This document shows positions 36,080-44,975 of a DNA stretch of 64,000 nucleotides, in pieces. This stretch comes from Burkholderiaceae bacterium (GTDB lineage: Bacteria; Pseudomonadota; Gammaproteobacteria; Burkholderiales; Burkholderiaceae_C): NCBI GenBank assembly GCA_030695205.1, contig JAUYTN010000042.1:1-64000 (forward strand), written 5' to 3'. Made by a program: the position numbers and the translations under genes. The notes below the pieces were generated by a model. The model saw only the letters and a list, made by a program, of their open reading frames with translations, had not been told where the DNA came from and did no database searches. Position 1 is the first letter of the stretch. Every line of letters starts with the position of its first letter.

Positions 36080-36156
36080 AAGCCTTGCGCACCGCTGTGC
36101 GCTGCACAATGGCCAACAGACATCCCTGGACTGTGCACCGCACAACCCCGACTGCC

Positions 36157-37632
36157 ATGACCACCCTGCTCATTCACAACGCCACCTGCATCGCCACGTT
36201 CGACCACGCCAACCCCAGCCATGGCACCGAGCTGCGCGATGCCAGCGTGTTCATCCGCGGCCACCGCATAGCCTGGGTTGGCCCCGCTGCCGATCTGCCC
36301 CCTGCCCTGGCCGCCGAACATGCCGCCGCCGTGGCTGCTGGCCGGGGTGAAACCCTGAACGCCCAGGGCCACCTGGTCACCCCCGGCCTGGTCAACACCC
36401 ACCACCACATGTACCAGAGCCTGACCCGCGCCATTCCCCAGGTGCAGGACGCCGAGCTGTTTGGCTGGCTGCGTGGGCTCTATCCCATTTGGGCCGGGCT
36501 CACCCCCGAGATGGTGCACGTCAGCACCCAAACCGCCATGGCCGAGCTGCTGCTGAGCGGCTGCACCACCAGCAGCGACCATCTCTACATCTACCCCAAC
36601 GGCGTGAAACTGGACGACAGCATCCACGCCGCGCAAGAGATTGGCATGCGCTTCGTGGCCACGCGCGGCAGCATGAGCGTGGGCAAGAGCCAGGGCGGGC
36701 TGCCGCCCGACAACGTGGTGGAAAACGAAGATGCCATCCTGAAAGACACGCAGCGCCTGATCGAACAGCACCACCGCACCGAACACGGCAGCATGGTCAA
36801 CGTAGCCGTGGCCCCGTGCAGCCCTTTCAGCGTCAGCCGCGACCTCATGCGCCTCAGCGCCGAGCTGGCCCGCGCACACGGCACCCGCCTGCACACCCAC
36901 CTGGCCGAAAACGACCACGACCTGGCCTACAGCCGTGAAACCTTCAACTGCACCCCCACCCAGTACGCACAAGACCTGGGCTGGCTGGGCCCCGATGTGT
37001 GGCACGCCCACTGCGTGAAACTGGACGACGAAGGCATCAGCCTCTTTGCCGCCACCCGCACCGGCGTGGCCCACTGCCCGTGCAGCAACATGCGGCTGGC
37101 CAGCGGCATTGCCCCCGTGCGCAAAATGCTCAACGCCGGTGTCCCCGTGGGCCTGGGCGTGGACGGCAGCGCCAGCAACGACGCCGCCCACATGGTCAAC
37201 GAAGCCCGCCAGGCCCTGCTGCTGGCCCGCGTGGGCCGTGCTCTGCAGCCCCCTGAAACCCGCATCGACCCCGCCACCGGCGAGCGACGCACCTTTTTCG
37301 GCTGCGACCTGGGTCCAGCCGAGATGACCGCCCGCGACGCGTTGCACCTGGCCACCCGGGGCGGTGCCCAGGTGCTGGGCCGCGCCCACGACATCGGCCA
37401 CATCGCGCCCGGCATGTGCGCCGACGTGGTGCTGTGGAAACTGGACACCCTGGGCTTTGCCGGTGGCGCGGTGCACGACCCCGTGGCCAGCCTGCTGCTG
37501 TGCGCCAGCCCGCAGGCGGCTCATACCGTGGTCAACGGCAAAGTGGTGGTGCGCGAAGGCCAATTGGCCACATTGGACCTGGGCCCACTGGTGGAGCGGC
37601 ACAACCAGTTGGCCCTGGAACTGGCGACGTAG
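36157..37632 (+). CDS. 8-oxoguanine deaminase (hydroxydechloroatrazine ethylaminohydrolase-like)
   Basis: A 491-residue amidohydrolase of the AtzB/TrzN-like branch that includes 8-oxoguanine deaminases (product urate). Metal ligands: NTHHHMYQSL (HxH), THLAEN, the WHAHCVKL histidine, and GLGVDGSASND (Asp). The start is the ATG at 36157, with family-like MTTLLIHNATCIAT. The product urate would feed the PuuD/UraH/UraD route encoded downstream in the window. Other substrates (isoguanine, s-triazines) cannot be excluded. A tetranucleotide repeat begins at the stop codon. Confidence 0.88.
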   Translation: MTTLLIHNATCIATFDHANPSHGTELRDASVFIRGHRIAWVGPAADLPPALAAEHAAAVAAGRGETLNAQGHLVTPGLVNTHHHMYQSLTRAIPQVQDAELFGWLRGLYPIWAGLTPEMVHVSTQTAMAELLLSGCTTSSDHLYIYPNGVKLDDSIHAAQEIGMRFVATRGSMSVGKSQGGLPPDNVVENEDAILKDTQRLIEQHHRTEHGSMVNVAVAPCSPFSVSRDLMRLSAELARAHGTRLHTHLAENDHDLAYSRETFNCTPTQYAQDLGWLGPDVWHAHCVKLDDEGISLFAATRTGVAHCPCSNMRLASGIAPVRKMLNAGVPVGLGVDGSASNDAAHMVNEARQALLLARVGRALQPPETRIDPATGERRTFFGCDLGPAEMTARDALHLATRGGAQVLGRAHDIGHIAPGMCADVVLWKLDTLGFAGGAVHDPVASLLLCASPQAAHTVVNGKVVVREGQLATLDLGPLVERHNQLALELAT

Positions 37633-37684
37633 CTGGCTGGCTGGCTGGCTGGCTGGCTGAGTGGCTGAGTGGCTGAGTGGCTGG
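37632..37684. repeat. tandem repeats: seven GCTG units then three AGTGGCTG units
   Basis: GCTG is repeated seven times from 37632 to 37659, directly at the 8-oxoguanine deaminase stop codon, followed by three octamers AGTGGCTG and a decayed fourth. The rest of the 226-base gap (37685-37858) holds nothing I recognise except the ribosome binding site of the next gene. Confidence 0.85.
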
Positions 37685-37858
37685 GTGGTCGGGTGGCTGG
37701 TGCAGGAGCCGAACCAGCAGGCACAGGCCATTGCGGGCCGCACCTTGCCCCCAACCAACAGATGCCCGGTCCACCCCTGAGGCAGCTGCTCACCGGGTTG
37801 GCGTCAGCGGTCAACTACCATGTCCACCGACACAAACTTGCCCAAAAGGAGACACCCC

Positions 37859-38236
37859 ATGGATTGGTTTTATGTGCAGATGGTGGAACTGCATGCCTAC
37901 ATTGCCTGGTTCATCGTGGCGACCTTTGCCGTGCGCGGTCTGGCCGCCCTGTTCGATGCCGAATGGCGCATGGACCTGCGGTTGCTGGCCATGGTGTTTG
38001 TCGCCTACGGCTTGCTGGGCATCAGCGGGTTGAGCCTGTGGGCACTGATGCACCACAACCCCCTGCACCACGGTTGGCTGGCCGGCAAACTCATCGCGCT
38101 GGTGGTGTACGGATTTTGCGCGCACTGGGCCGTTGGGAGCGGGCGCTACCGAGCGGTGGGCTATGTGGTCAGCTTGCTGATGCTGGCCTACATGCTTGGC
38201 GTGTCAATGACCCGCCAGGCATGGCCAATCGGTTGA
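37859..38236 (+). CDS. SirB-family small membrane protein
   Basis: A 125-residue protein with four hydrophobic segments (about residues 10-28, 42-66, 77-93 and 102-118), starting MDWFYVQMVELHAYIAWF, in keeping with the SirB (invasion gene expression up-regulator) family. Function is unknown. AAAGGAG eight bases before the ATG fixes the start; 13 extra codons upstream are unlikely to be used. DUF502 follows after 58 bases on the same strand. Confidence 0.68.
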   Translation: MDWFYVQMVELHAYIAWFIVATFAVRGLAALFDAEWRMDLRLLAMVFVAYGLLGISGLSLWALMHHNPLHHGWLAGKLIALVVYGFCAHWAVGSGRYRAVGYVVSLLMLAYMLGVSMTRQAWPIG

Positions 38237-38294
38237 GTGCAGAGACCGCCCCATCAAGTCCTTCTACCTGACTCCGTACCCCGACAATGCGCCC

Positions 38295-38918
38295 ATGAAA
38301 CACCTGTCCATGTATTTTTTTCGCGGCCTGATCACGTTTTTGCCGGTGGGACTGACGATCTATGTGCTGTACCTGTTCATCACCTGGCTGGAGGGCGTGG
38401 CCATGCAGATGCTCAGGCCCATCATCGGCCAGTTTTACCTGCCTGGGCTGGGCATTGTGCTGGGCGGCGTGGCCATTGTGCTGCTGGGGTTTCTGGTGTC
38501 TCAGCCCTTCATGTCGCGGCTGCTGGGCTGGATTGAGCTGCCCTTTACCAACCTGCCGCTGGTCAAGAGCATCTACTCATCGCTCAAGAGTTTTGCCGAC
38601 TACTTTTCTCCGCACGAGCAGGACGCCCAACAGGTGGTGCTGCTGAAGTCGCCCGATGGCGAGTTGGCCATCGTGGGTTTGGTCACCCGCCGGTCGCTGG
38701 CTGGCTTGCCGGTGGACGACAACCTGCAAACCCATGTGGCGGTGTACCTGCCCATGGGCTACATGATTGGCGGCTACACCGTGTTCGCACCGCGCAGCTG
38801 GCTGCAGCCCATGGACATGTCGGTGGAGGACGCCATGCGCTACTCGCTGGTCGCCTGGATGGGCAACGCCAAACCCGGCCCCAAGCGCCAGAGTCCGCCG
38901 TCCAACGGAGCGCACTGA
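38295..38918 (+). CDS. DUF502 family membrane protein
   Basis: A 207-residue protein with two membrane segments (about 9-30 and 50-70), then the DUF502 signature TNLPLVKSIYSSLKSFADYF and the C-terminal VAVYLPMGYMIGGYTVFAPRSWLQPMDMS (abbreviated here as the GGYT to PMDMS region). The family is broadly conserved; function is unknown. It converges with the rhodanese gene across 36 bases that could form a weak GC-rich hairpin. Confidence 0.9.
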   Translation: MKHLSMYFFRGLITFLPVGLTIYVLYLFITWLEGVAMQMLRPIIGQFYLPGLGIVLGGVAIVLLGFLVSQPFMSRLLGWIELPFTNLPLVKSIYSSLKSFADYFSPHEQDAQQVVLLKSPDGELAIVGLVTRRSLAGLPVDDNLQTHVAVYLPMGYMIGGYTVFAPRSWLQPMDMSVEDAMRYSLVAWMGNAKPGPKRQSPPSNGAH

Positions 38919-38954
38919 CCGCCACGCGACCCGCGCAGCTGGTGGCGGGCGGTG

Positions 38955-39308
38955 TCACAGGAACTTGGTCCAGGCGCCGATGTTGTGCACCTCGGGGTAG
39001 CCGTTTTTCTTGAGCAGCATCTTGGCCATGCCGCTGCGGGTGCCGCTGGCGCAACCCACCACCACGGGGGCGGTTTTGGGGATTTCCGCCAGGCGCTTGC
39101 CCAGGTCGCCCAGCGGAATGTTCACCGTGCCCGGGGCACTGGCCGCCGCGAATTCCCCGACCGAGCGCACATCCACCAGCAAGGCCCCACGCGCCTTGAG
39201 CGCGGGCAGCATGGCCGCCACCCGGCGAGAGTTCCACCACTTGTAGCCAAACCACGCCACCAGCGCAAGCATGGGCCAGTAGTCCCTCAACCACGTTTGA
39301 ATGTCCAT
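38955..39308 (-). CDS. membrane-anchored single-domain rhodanese
   Basis: A 117-residue protein: an N-terminal hydrophobic segment (residues 8-22, WPMLALVAWFGYKWW), then one rhodanese domain with LLVDVRSVGEFA and the active loop VGCASGTRSGMA, whose Cys would carry persulfide sulfur. I place the start at the ATG at 39308 with GGAG six bases upstream, not at the in-frame TTG one codon earlier. Its leader and repeat copy E are adjacent. Possible roles are thiosulfate or cyanide sulfur transfer or redox signalling. Confidence 0.87.
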   Translation of the reverse strand: MDIQTWLRDYWPMLALVAWFGYKWWNSRRVAAMLPALKARGALLVDVRSVGEFAAASAPGTVNIPLGDLGKRLAEIPKTAPVVVGCASGTRSGMAKMLLKKNGYPEVHNIGAWTKFL

Positions 39309-39321
39309 CAAAGCTCCATTA

Positions 39322-39376
39322 AATAAAGTAGCTAACTATATATATAAATCAAGCGCTAAAGCCACTTTTTAAATAA
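39322..39376 (+). repeat. dispersed AT-rich repeat, copy E
   Basis: GTAGCTAACTATATATATAA then ATCAAGCGCTAAAGCCAC and TTTTTAAA: one of the best preserved copies. It sits between the divergent rhodanese and yghU genes. Confidence 0.75.
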
Positions 39377-39451
39377 AATTCAACCACAGGTATTGTCGCC
39401 CATTCAGCACAACACCCCGCACCGGCCACATGGGCTGCCTACACTGGTGAC

Positions 39452-40321
39452 ATGACCACACCCACCGACTACACCCCTCCCCGCGTCTGGACCTGGGATC
39501 AAGCCAACGGCGGCCAGTTCGCCAACATCAACCGGCCCATTGCCGGTGCCACACACGACAAGGCTTTGCCGGTGGGCAAACACCCGCTGCAGCTCTACTC
39601 GCTGGCCACGCCCAACGGTGTGAAGGTGACAGTCATGCTCGAAGAGCTGCTGGCCCTAGGCCACACCGGCGCTGAATACGACGCTTGGCTCATCCGCATT
39701 CACCAGGGCGACCAGTTCAGCAGCGGGTTTGTGGATGTGAACCCCAACTCCAAAATCCCCGCGCTGATGGACCGCAGCGGCCCCGAGCCCGTGCGCGTGT
39801 TCGAGTCAGGGTCCATCCTGCTGTACCTGGCTGAAAAGTTTGGTGCCTTGCTGCCCGTGGGGCCACAGAAGGTGGAGTGCATGAACTGGCTGTTCTGGCA
39901 AATGGGCAGCGCGCCCTACCTGGGTGGTGGTTTTGGTCATTTTTATGCCTATGCACCGACCAAGATGGAGTACCCCATCAACCGCTTTGCCATGGAAGTG
40001 AAGCGGCAGCTGGATGTGCTGAACCGCCGCCTGGCCGACAACCGCTACCTGGCCGGTGACGACTATTCCATTGCCGACATCGCCACCTGGCCCTGGTACG
40101 GTGCCACGGTCAAAGGATTGACTTACGAGGCTGGCGAATTTTTGTCGGTGCACGAATACACCCACGTCATCCGCTGGGCCGACGAGATTGCCAAGCGCCC
40201 CGCCGTGCAGCGCGGCCGCATGGTCAACCGCGCCACCGGCCCGCTGGCCCACCAGCTGCACGAGCGGCACGACGCCAGCGACTTTGACACCCGCACGCAA
40301 GACAAACTGCAAGCGCAGTGA
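39452..40321 (+). CDS. yghU: glutathione S-transferase family protein YghU-like
   Basis: A 289-residue Nu-class GST-like protein. The N-terminus has the family extension (ANINRPIAGATHDKALPVGK), followed by the thioredoxin fold with LYSLATPNGVKV, the NPNSKIPALMD segment and the FESGSILLYLAEKF SNAIL/TRAIL-type motif, then the helical domain. YghU binds two glutathiones and has disulfide-bond reductase activity. First gene of a three-gene run with an HTH protein and a TIGR03643 protein. Confidence 0.93.
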   Translation: MTTPTDYTPPRVWTWDQANGGQFANINRPIAGATHDKALPVGKHPLQLYSLATPNGVKVTVMLEELLALGHTGAEYDAWLIRIHQGDQFSSGFVDVNPNSKIPALMDRSGPEPVRVFESGSILLYLAEKFGALLPVGPQKVECMNWLFWQMGSAPYLGGGFGHFYAYAPTKMEYPINRFAMEVKRQLDVLNRRLADNRYLAGDDYSIADIATWPWYGATVKGLTYEAGEFLSVHEYTHVIRWADEIAKRPAVQRGRMVNRATGPLAHQLHERHDASDFDTRTQDKLQAQ

Positions 40322-40330
40322 GGCCACGCC

Positions 40331-40696
40331 ATGTCGATGTCCAACGCCAAGCCCATAGGTGCGCCTACTGCACCTGCTGCACCCGCGCCCCTACAACTGA
40401 ACATGCCGTCGCCCAGCGGCGAGCAACTCAAGGCTGCCCGGTTGGCCGCTGGGCTCAACCAGGCCCAGGCCGCCGAGCTGATGGGCTATTCGCTGCAAAC
40501 CGGTAGCCGGGGTGGCCTGCAGTCGCGCACCTGGCAGGCGCTGGAAAGCCCCACCGACGACCGCCACATGCAAGGCCCGGTGTTCGCCATGTTTTTGCTG
40601 CTGACCGGGCAGCACCCGGACTTTGAACTGGTGCGCAAAGTGCCAGGGAATGTTGCAGGTGACGCGCCGAGAGAAACGTCTGGAGAAGCGCCATGA
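40331..40696 (+). CDS. helix-turn-helix protein (XRE-like)
   Basis: A 121-residue protein with a Pro/Ala-rich N-terminus, then a probable helix-turn-helix of about residues 32-75: GEQLKAARLAAGLNQAQAAE, LMGYS, and a SRTWQALE recognition-like part. It starts nine bases after yghU and its stop overlaps the next start as ATGA. It may regulate yghU or bind DNA together with the next small protein. No closer family recognised. Confidence 0.72.
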   Translation: MSMSNAKPIGAPTAPAAPAPLQLNMPSPSGEQLKAARLAAGLNQAQAAELMGYSLQTGSRGGLQSRTWQALESPTDDRHMQGPVFAMFLLLTGQHPDFELVRKVPGNVAGDAPRETSGEAP

Positions 40697-40965
40697 GCCC
40701 GCCGCCAAGCCTGATGGAAGGCGATGTGTCCCGCGTGATCCAGATGGCTTGGGAAGACCGCACCACGTTCGACACCATTGAGCAGCAATTCGGATTGAAC
40801 GAGTCAGCGGTGGTCAGGCTGATGCGCCGCGAGCTGCGCCCAAGCTCGTTCAGGATGTGGCGCCAACGCATGGCCGGGCGGGTGACCAAACACCGCGCCC
40901 TGCGAGACACCGGGATGCCTTACCGCGACACCCACACCGCCGACCACCGGCGTCCCAACTGTTAG
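40693..40965 (+). CDS. TIGR03643 family small protein
   Basis: A 90-residue basic protein with the family features: DVSRVIQMAWEDRTTFDTIE, QFGLNESAVVRLMRRELRPS, and SFRMWRQRMAGRVTKH. The pattern resembles a short helix-turn-helix (FDTIEQQFGLNESAVVRLMR) with an arginine-rich end, so nucleic acid binding is plausible. The family has no known function. Translationally coupled to the HTH gene upstream. Confidence 0.85.
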   Translation: MSPPPSLMEGDVSRVIQMAWEDRTTFDTIEQQFGLNESAVVRLMRRELRPSSFRMWRQRMAGRVTKHRALRDTGMPYRDTHTADHRRPNC

Positions 40966-40980
40966 CGCGGCAGGGCCTGG

Positions 40981-41676
40981 TCAGCCCAGGTGCTGCCCCA
41001 AAAACCGCATACTGCGGTCCCATGCCAGTTGGGCCCATGCTGCGTCGTACTGCGTGGCAGGCAAGCGTGCCGCACCTTGGGCCGTTTCGTTGGCAAACGC
41101 ATGGTGGGCCAGGTAACGGTGGGGCTCGTAGCGCACACCGGCATCGGCCAGCTTGGCATCCAGCGCATCGACGTTGGCAATGGCAAAAAACTGGTCCTGC
41201 ATGGCCCAGTGCGCCATCAACGGGGACTTGATTTGTGTGGCATCCACGTATTCCAGCGGGGGCATGCCGTACCACACCACGGCGGCATCGGCCTCGGGCG
41301 TCATTGTGGACGCCAGCAGCGTCAGCGCGCCGCCCATGCAAAAGCCGGTGATGCCCACCTTGCCACTGCCCAGCTTGAGTGACTTGAGGTGCTGCACCGC
41401 ACCGCGAATGTCCTGGCCAGCAGCCTCGCCAAAGTTCAGCCCGTCCATGAGGTGGTGGGCTTCTTCGGCTTCCACCGTGGCCTTGCCCCGGTACAAATCG
41501 GGCACCAGCGCGGTGAAGCCTGCGGCGGCAGCGCGGTCGGCCACGCCCTTGATCTGATCGTTCAGACCCCACCACTCCTGGATGACCACCAATGCGCCCA
41601 CGGGGTTGGTGGCCTCAGCCAGGTAGCCGCTCACGGTTTGCCCGTCGGGGCGTTGAAACGAAATCATGTGGCCCAT
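40981..41676 (-). CDS. dienelactone hydrolase family protein
   Basis: A 231-residue alpha/beta hydrolase with a cysteine nucleophile in GFCMGGAL, a QEWWGLNDQIK segment near residue 30, and a late His in YLAHHAFANE, the dienelactone hydrolase pattern. It may hydrolyse dienelactone or other small lactones or esters. The ATG at 41676 has AAGGAG eight bases before it, so the 78 codons that are open upstream are not used. No aromatic degradation genes are adjacent. Confidence 0.9.
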   Translation of the reverse strand: MGHMISFQRPDGQTVSGYLAEATNPVGALVVIQEWWGLNDQIKGVADRAAAAGFTALVPDLYRGKATVEAEEAHHLMDGLNFGEAAGQDIRGAVQHLKSLKLGSGKVGITGFCMGGALTLLASTMTPEADAAVVWYGMPPLEYVDATQIKSPLMAHWAMQDQFFAIANVDALDAKLADAGVRYEPHRYLAHHAFANETAQGAARLPATQYDAAWAQLAWDRSMRFLGQHLG

Positions 41677-41931
41677 GTGTGTCTCCTTGTAGTTAAGGTT
41701 TGCATTTCGATACGCGCCGTTATTTTGGGGTGATTCGGTGACGGTGAATGCACGATGGCGGGTATGACCTTGATCACATGCAGTTCTGATGGATCGCACA
41801 CCGTCCGCTGCATCGGGTGTTGTCGTCATCGCGTCTGTTCCGACAAGCAGCGGGTACAGCAAACGCATGTCACGTGGTTGAAACACCGGCAAGCTACCGT
41901 GTACCTCCATTCACTGAATCAGGTAACACGC

Positions 41932-43338
41932 ATGCGCTCATTGTCATTGGCTTCCATCGCAATCGCCGCAACAACTCTTCTATCCGCGTGCGGCGGCTCA
42001 GACGGTGACGAATTTACCTACCCGGGCCCAGAAGGCGCAACCTTGGCTTACACCCAGTTGGCGAAGTTGGCCAACGGAACGGAAGTGCGCAATGGTGGTT
42101 TCGGCTCGGCCATGGCCAAGCACCCAACACTGCCCGGCCATTTTTATGCACTCACCGACCGCGGTCCGAACGCTGCAACCGCCGCAGGCGTCACACCATC
42201 GGGGATCATATTTGTCAGCCCCGACTACACCCCCCGCCTGGGACTGTTCAGGCTCAACGCGCAAGGTCAGGTCGAACTTGTGAAATCCACTTTGTTGCGC
42301 GACAGGAATGGCCGGGCGATTTCCGGGTTGCCCAACAAGAGCTTCGGTTCCACAGGCGAAACGCCATACCTCTTGGGCGGTGGTGTCGTTGCCCTTGACC
42401 CTGACAGCGACGGCCAAACGGGTTTTGACGAGAGTGGGTTGGATGCCGAAGGTTTGGTTGCGATGGCAGACGGTACGTTCTGGGTCAGCGATGAGTACGG
42501 ACCACACATGGTGCATTTCAATGCGGATGGCCGCGAAATTGCGCGCATCAATCCTTTTGTGGCGGATACACGCAACAAAGCAGGTCGGGTTTTGCCAGCC
42601 GAGCTGTCACGTCGCTGGCCGAATCGCGGCATGGAGGGTTTGGCCGTGATGCCCGACGGCAAAACGCTGGTCGGCATCATGCAGTCAAACCTTTACAACC
42701 CAAACCGCACTGCAGCTGGCACGACAGACATCACCCGTATCGTCACCATCAATGTAGACAGCGGTGCTGTGGCGCAGTATCTCTATCGACAAGACGCGGC
42801 AGGTTTGGCCAACTCTGAAATCGTTGCACTTTCCGCCACGAAGTTTTTGGTGATCGAACGAGACACCAAATTTTTCGGCCGCGACACTGGCACGATTCGA
42901 AAGAACATCTACAGCATCGACCTGGCTGGCGCAACGAATGTGGATGGCAGCAACACTGCGTTGGTTAGCGCATCGGGGGGGCAACTCGTGCGCGACGCAT
43001 CCACTGGACTGCTGCTCAGCAGCAAGACACTGGAACAGGTGATCAAAGATGCGGCTGTGGGAACCGATTTCTCGCCTGGATGGGCTGCACTGGCCGCACA
43101 GGGGATCAAACCCGTCGCCAAAACATTGGTCTATGACGCCGTCGCCGGACAGAAGTATCCACATGACAAGATGGAAGGCCTTTGGGTTATAGATGCCAAT
43201 ACGATCGGCATCATCAACGACGATGACTTCGCGATCGAACCCGATGGCCAGGGGGGTGTCCGTCAGAAGCTGCTGCACACCGGGAAGGCGGATGCGAACA
43301 CGCTCTACGTGGTCAAGACGGCCAAACCCCTGTTCTGA
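41932..43338 (+). CDS. phytase-like/esterase-like lipoprotein
   Basis: A 468-residue secreted protein. The signal peptide ends in a lipobox (TLLSACGG, Cys about residue 21). The body fits the 'esterase-like activity of phytase' family: FYALTDRGPN, DAEGLV, WVSDEYGPHMVHF, RGMEGLAVMPDG and KMEGLWVID in a probable beta-propeller. It could release phosphate from organic esters at the cell surface. The gene is poorer in GC and uses more A/T-ending codons than its neighbours, which hints at transfer. Between 41677 and 41931 I see no gene. Confidence 0.85.
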   Translation: MRSLSLASIAIAATTLLSACGGSDGDEFTYPGPEGATLAYTQLAKLANGTEVRNGGFGSAMAKHPTLPGHFYALTDRGPNAATAAGVTPSGIIFVSPDYTPRLGLFRLNAQGQVELVKSTLLRDRNGRAISGLPNKSFGSTGETPYLLGGGVVALDPDSDGQTGFDESGLDAEGLVAMADGTFWVSDEYGPHMVHFNADGREIARINPFVADTRNKAGRVLPAELSRRWPNRGMEGLAVMPDGKTLVGIMQSNLYNPNRTAAGTTDITRIVTINVDSGAVAQYLYRQDAAGLANSEIVALSATKFLVIERDTKFFGRDTGTIRKNIYSIDLAGATNVDGSNTALVSASGGQLVRDASTGLLLSSKTLEQVIKDAAVGTDFSPGWAALAAQGIKPVAKTLVYDAVAGQKYPHDKMEGLWVIDANTIGIINDDDFAIEPDGQGGVRQKLLHTGKADANTLYVVKTAKPLF

Positions 43339-43445
43339 GGTACTTTTCGGACCGCTGCAGCGCCGCAACGCAGGGATAGGATTTGAAGCAATCCCCCAGG
43401 ATCGACGTTCTCGGAGGTGTTGTGGGTGAAGGACCCGTCACACCG

Positions 43446-44468
43446 TTACGCCTCGAGAACTGCTTCGACATACAGCTTCTCGACCATCACCATCAACACG
43501 ACCATCAAGGGTGTTGCCAGGATCACGCCCGCCAACCCGAACAACAGGCCAAAGATCACAGCTGCAATGATTCCCAGCACGGCGGGCAGGTTGACTGCCC
43601 AACGCTGCACGAAGGGCATCAACAGATTGCCTTCTACCTGCTGGATTGCTACGCACAGCCCTGCCACGTACATGGCCTGTGTCGGTCCCTGGGTGAAGGC
43701 CAGCAGCACGGCCAGGATGCCCGATGCGATAGGGCCGAAAAACGGGATAAAAGCCAGCACGCCAGCGATGACGCCGATGGTCGCCGCCAGCGGTACACCC
43801 AGCACGGCCAGGCCGATGGCCGTGGCCGAGCCTACGAACAGCATCGAAATGCTCTGGCCAAAAAGCCAGCGTGACAGCACCTGTCCGCTGGCAAGCAGGG
43901 CGCCATCGACGACTTCGCGCCAAGCGGGCGGCACCAGCCGCACCACACCACGGCGGTAAAGCTGTGGGTCGGCCGCTAGATACACCCCCAGCACCAGCAC
44001 CAGGCCGATACTGCCGACAGCACCGAGCGTGCGCGTGGCGGCATTGGCCACACTTGCCCATGGAAGGTCTTGCGCACTGATGCCGTCCCAGACATGAAGC
44101 GCAGCCTTGCCCAGCGACTGACCACGGGCCCAGGACATCAGTGCCGCCTTGGCTTCTGGCAGGCGCCGGGTGAGGTCCGCGCTCTGCGCCGCGAGGAGGT
44201 CACCAATCAGCCAGGACCCCAACACCAGCACGGTTAACGTCAGCACAACGGCGGCGGCCACAGCCAATTGGTGGTTCAGACGCAGAAAGCGCTGCAGCGG
44301 TACCGCAAAGGCCTGCAAGGCCACAGCGACGATCACCGCGCCGAACATCAGCAAAAGCACATCCGAGAGCTGCCAAGCCAGCAGGCCCAATACGATCAGC
44401 AGAGTGGCCAGCGCCAAGGGGCGGCAGCGCGTGGCCGAGATGTCAGTGGGCGTTGGTTTGGATGTCAT
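43446..44468 (-). CDS. AI-2E transporter family (PerM/YdiK-like) membrane protein
   Basis: A 340-residue protein with about eight hydrophobic segments: a pair at the N-terminus (LATLLIVLGLLAWQLSDVLL), a large soluble loop (about 85-140), then the conserved later half with IPFFGPIASGI and a final ATPLMVVLMVMVEKLYV. Family members export AI-2 or act as Na+/H+ antiporters. The start is the ATG at 44468 (MTSKPTPTD). The stop of a P-type ATPase fragment lies almost at this start. Confidence 0.9.
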   Translation of the reverse strand: MTSKPTPTDISATRCRPLALATLLIVLGLLAWQLSDVLLLMFGAVIVAVALQAFAVPLQRFLRLNHQLAVAAAVVLTLTVLVLGSWLIGDLLAAQSADLTRRLPEAKAALMSWARGQSLGKAALHVWDGISAQDLPWASVANAATRTLGAVGSIGLVLVLGVYLAADPQLYRRGVVRLVPPAWREVVDGALLASGQVLSRWLFGQSISMLFVGSATAIGLAVLGVPLAATIGVIAGVLAFIPFFGPIASGILAVLLAFTQGPTQAMYVAGLCVAIQQVEGNLLMPFVQRWAVNLPAVLGIIAAVIFGLLFGLAGVILATPLMVVLMVMVEKLYVEAVLEA

Positions 44469-44536
44469 TTCTTGGGCGTTGAATTGAAGGGTGAGGCCTG
44501 ATGGCGCCCGGCCCACAGCCACCCGCTCCCCTGCGC

Positions 44537-44689
44537 GCCCCGCTCAGCCACATTGGCTGTGGCTTGTAAGTCGTTGGCACCAATCTCGGTGAGCCGTCGA
44601 GCGGCCGTTTGGGTAGAAACTCCCGTTCCCAGGTCGACAGCGAGTTTGTCCGCAACGTGGGAGGCATCCATAACCGACCAGTCGCTGTC
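44537..44689 (-). pseudogene. fragment of a cation-transporting P-type ATPase N-terminal domain
   Basis: The minus strand reads DWSVMDASHVADKLAVDL, then GVSTQTAARRLTEIGANDLQ, which follows the cytoplasmic N-domain of cation P-type ATPases (a WHxLxxEEVLxxLxTD then GLSxxEAxxRLxxxGxNxL pattern). It stops after about 50 residues with no actuator, P or N domain. No membrane segment remains. The flanks (44469-44536 and 44690-44975) show no gene I recognise. Judged by memory of the family, not alignment. Confidence 0.45.
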
Positions 44690-44975
44690 CGCACCGGCTA
44701 CGAAGCTCATTTGCAGCGACTCCGGGGGGTGATTCAACCGACCATCAACATGGCATCTTGTCAGTTGTCGATTTATTCGTTGGACAAAGCGGCGCTGGCT
44801 GATACGTTTTATGGGTGGCATCCCATACGTTGCAGCACCTATCCGCTTCAGTCAGTGCGATAGCGAACATTCCGCCGGAGTCGAGACACACATCAATCCC
44901 CATAGCCACGTACCAGCCCGCCCCAACTGGTACTCCCCGCGGTTTCCTCCCAGGGGTTACCTAGCCCACAGCACA

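Noticed and set aside
37685..37858. Possible small ORF after the tandem repeat
   Set aside because: Frames here are made of the repeated Leu/Ala/Gly codons and have no ribosome binding site; only the SirB-family start is supported.
44695..44863. Possible transposase or small gene on the plus strand in the remnant region
   Set aside because: No recognisable motif, no ribosome binding site and no inverted ends; left as undetermined filler between two gene fragments.
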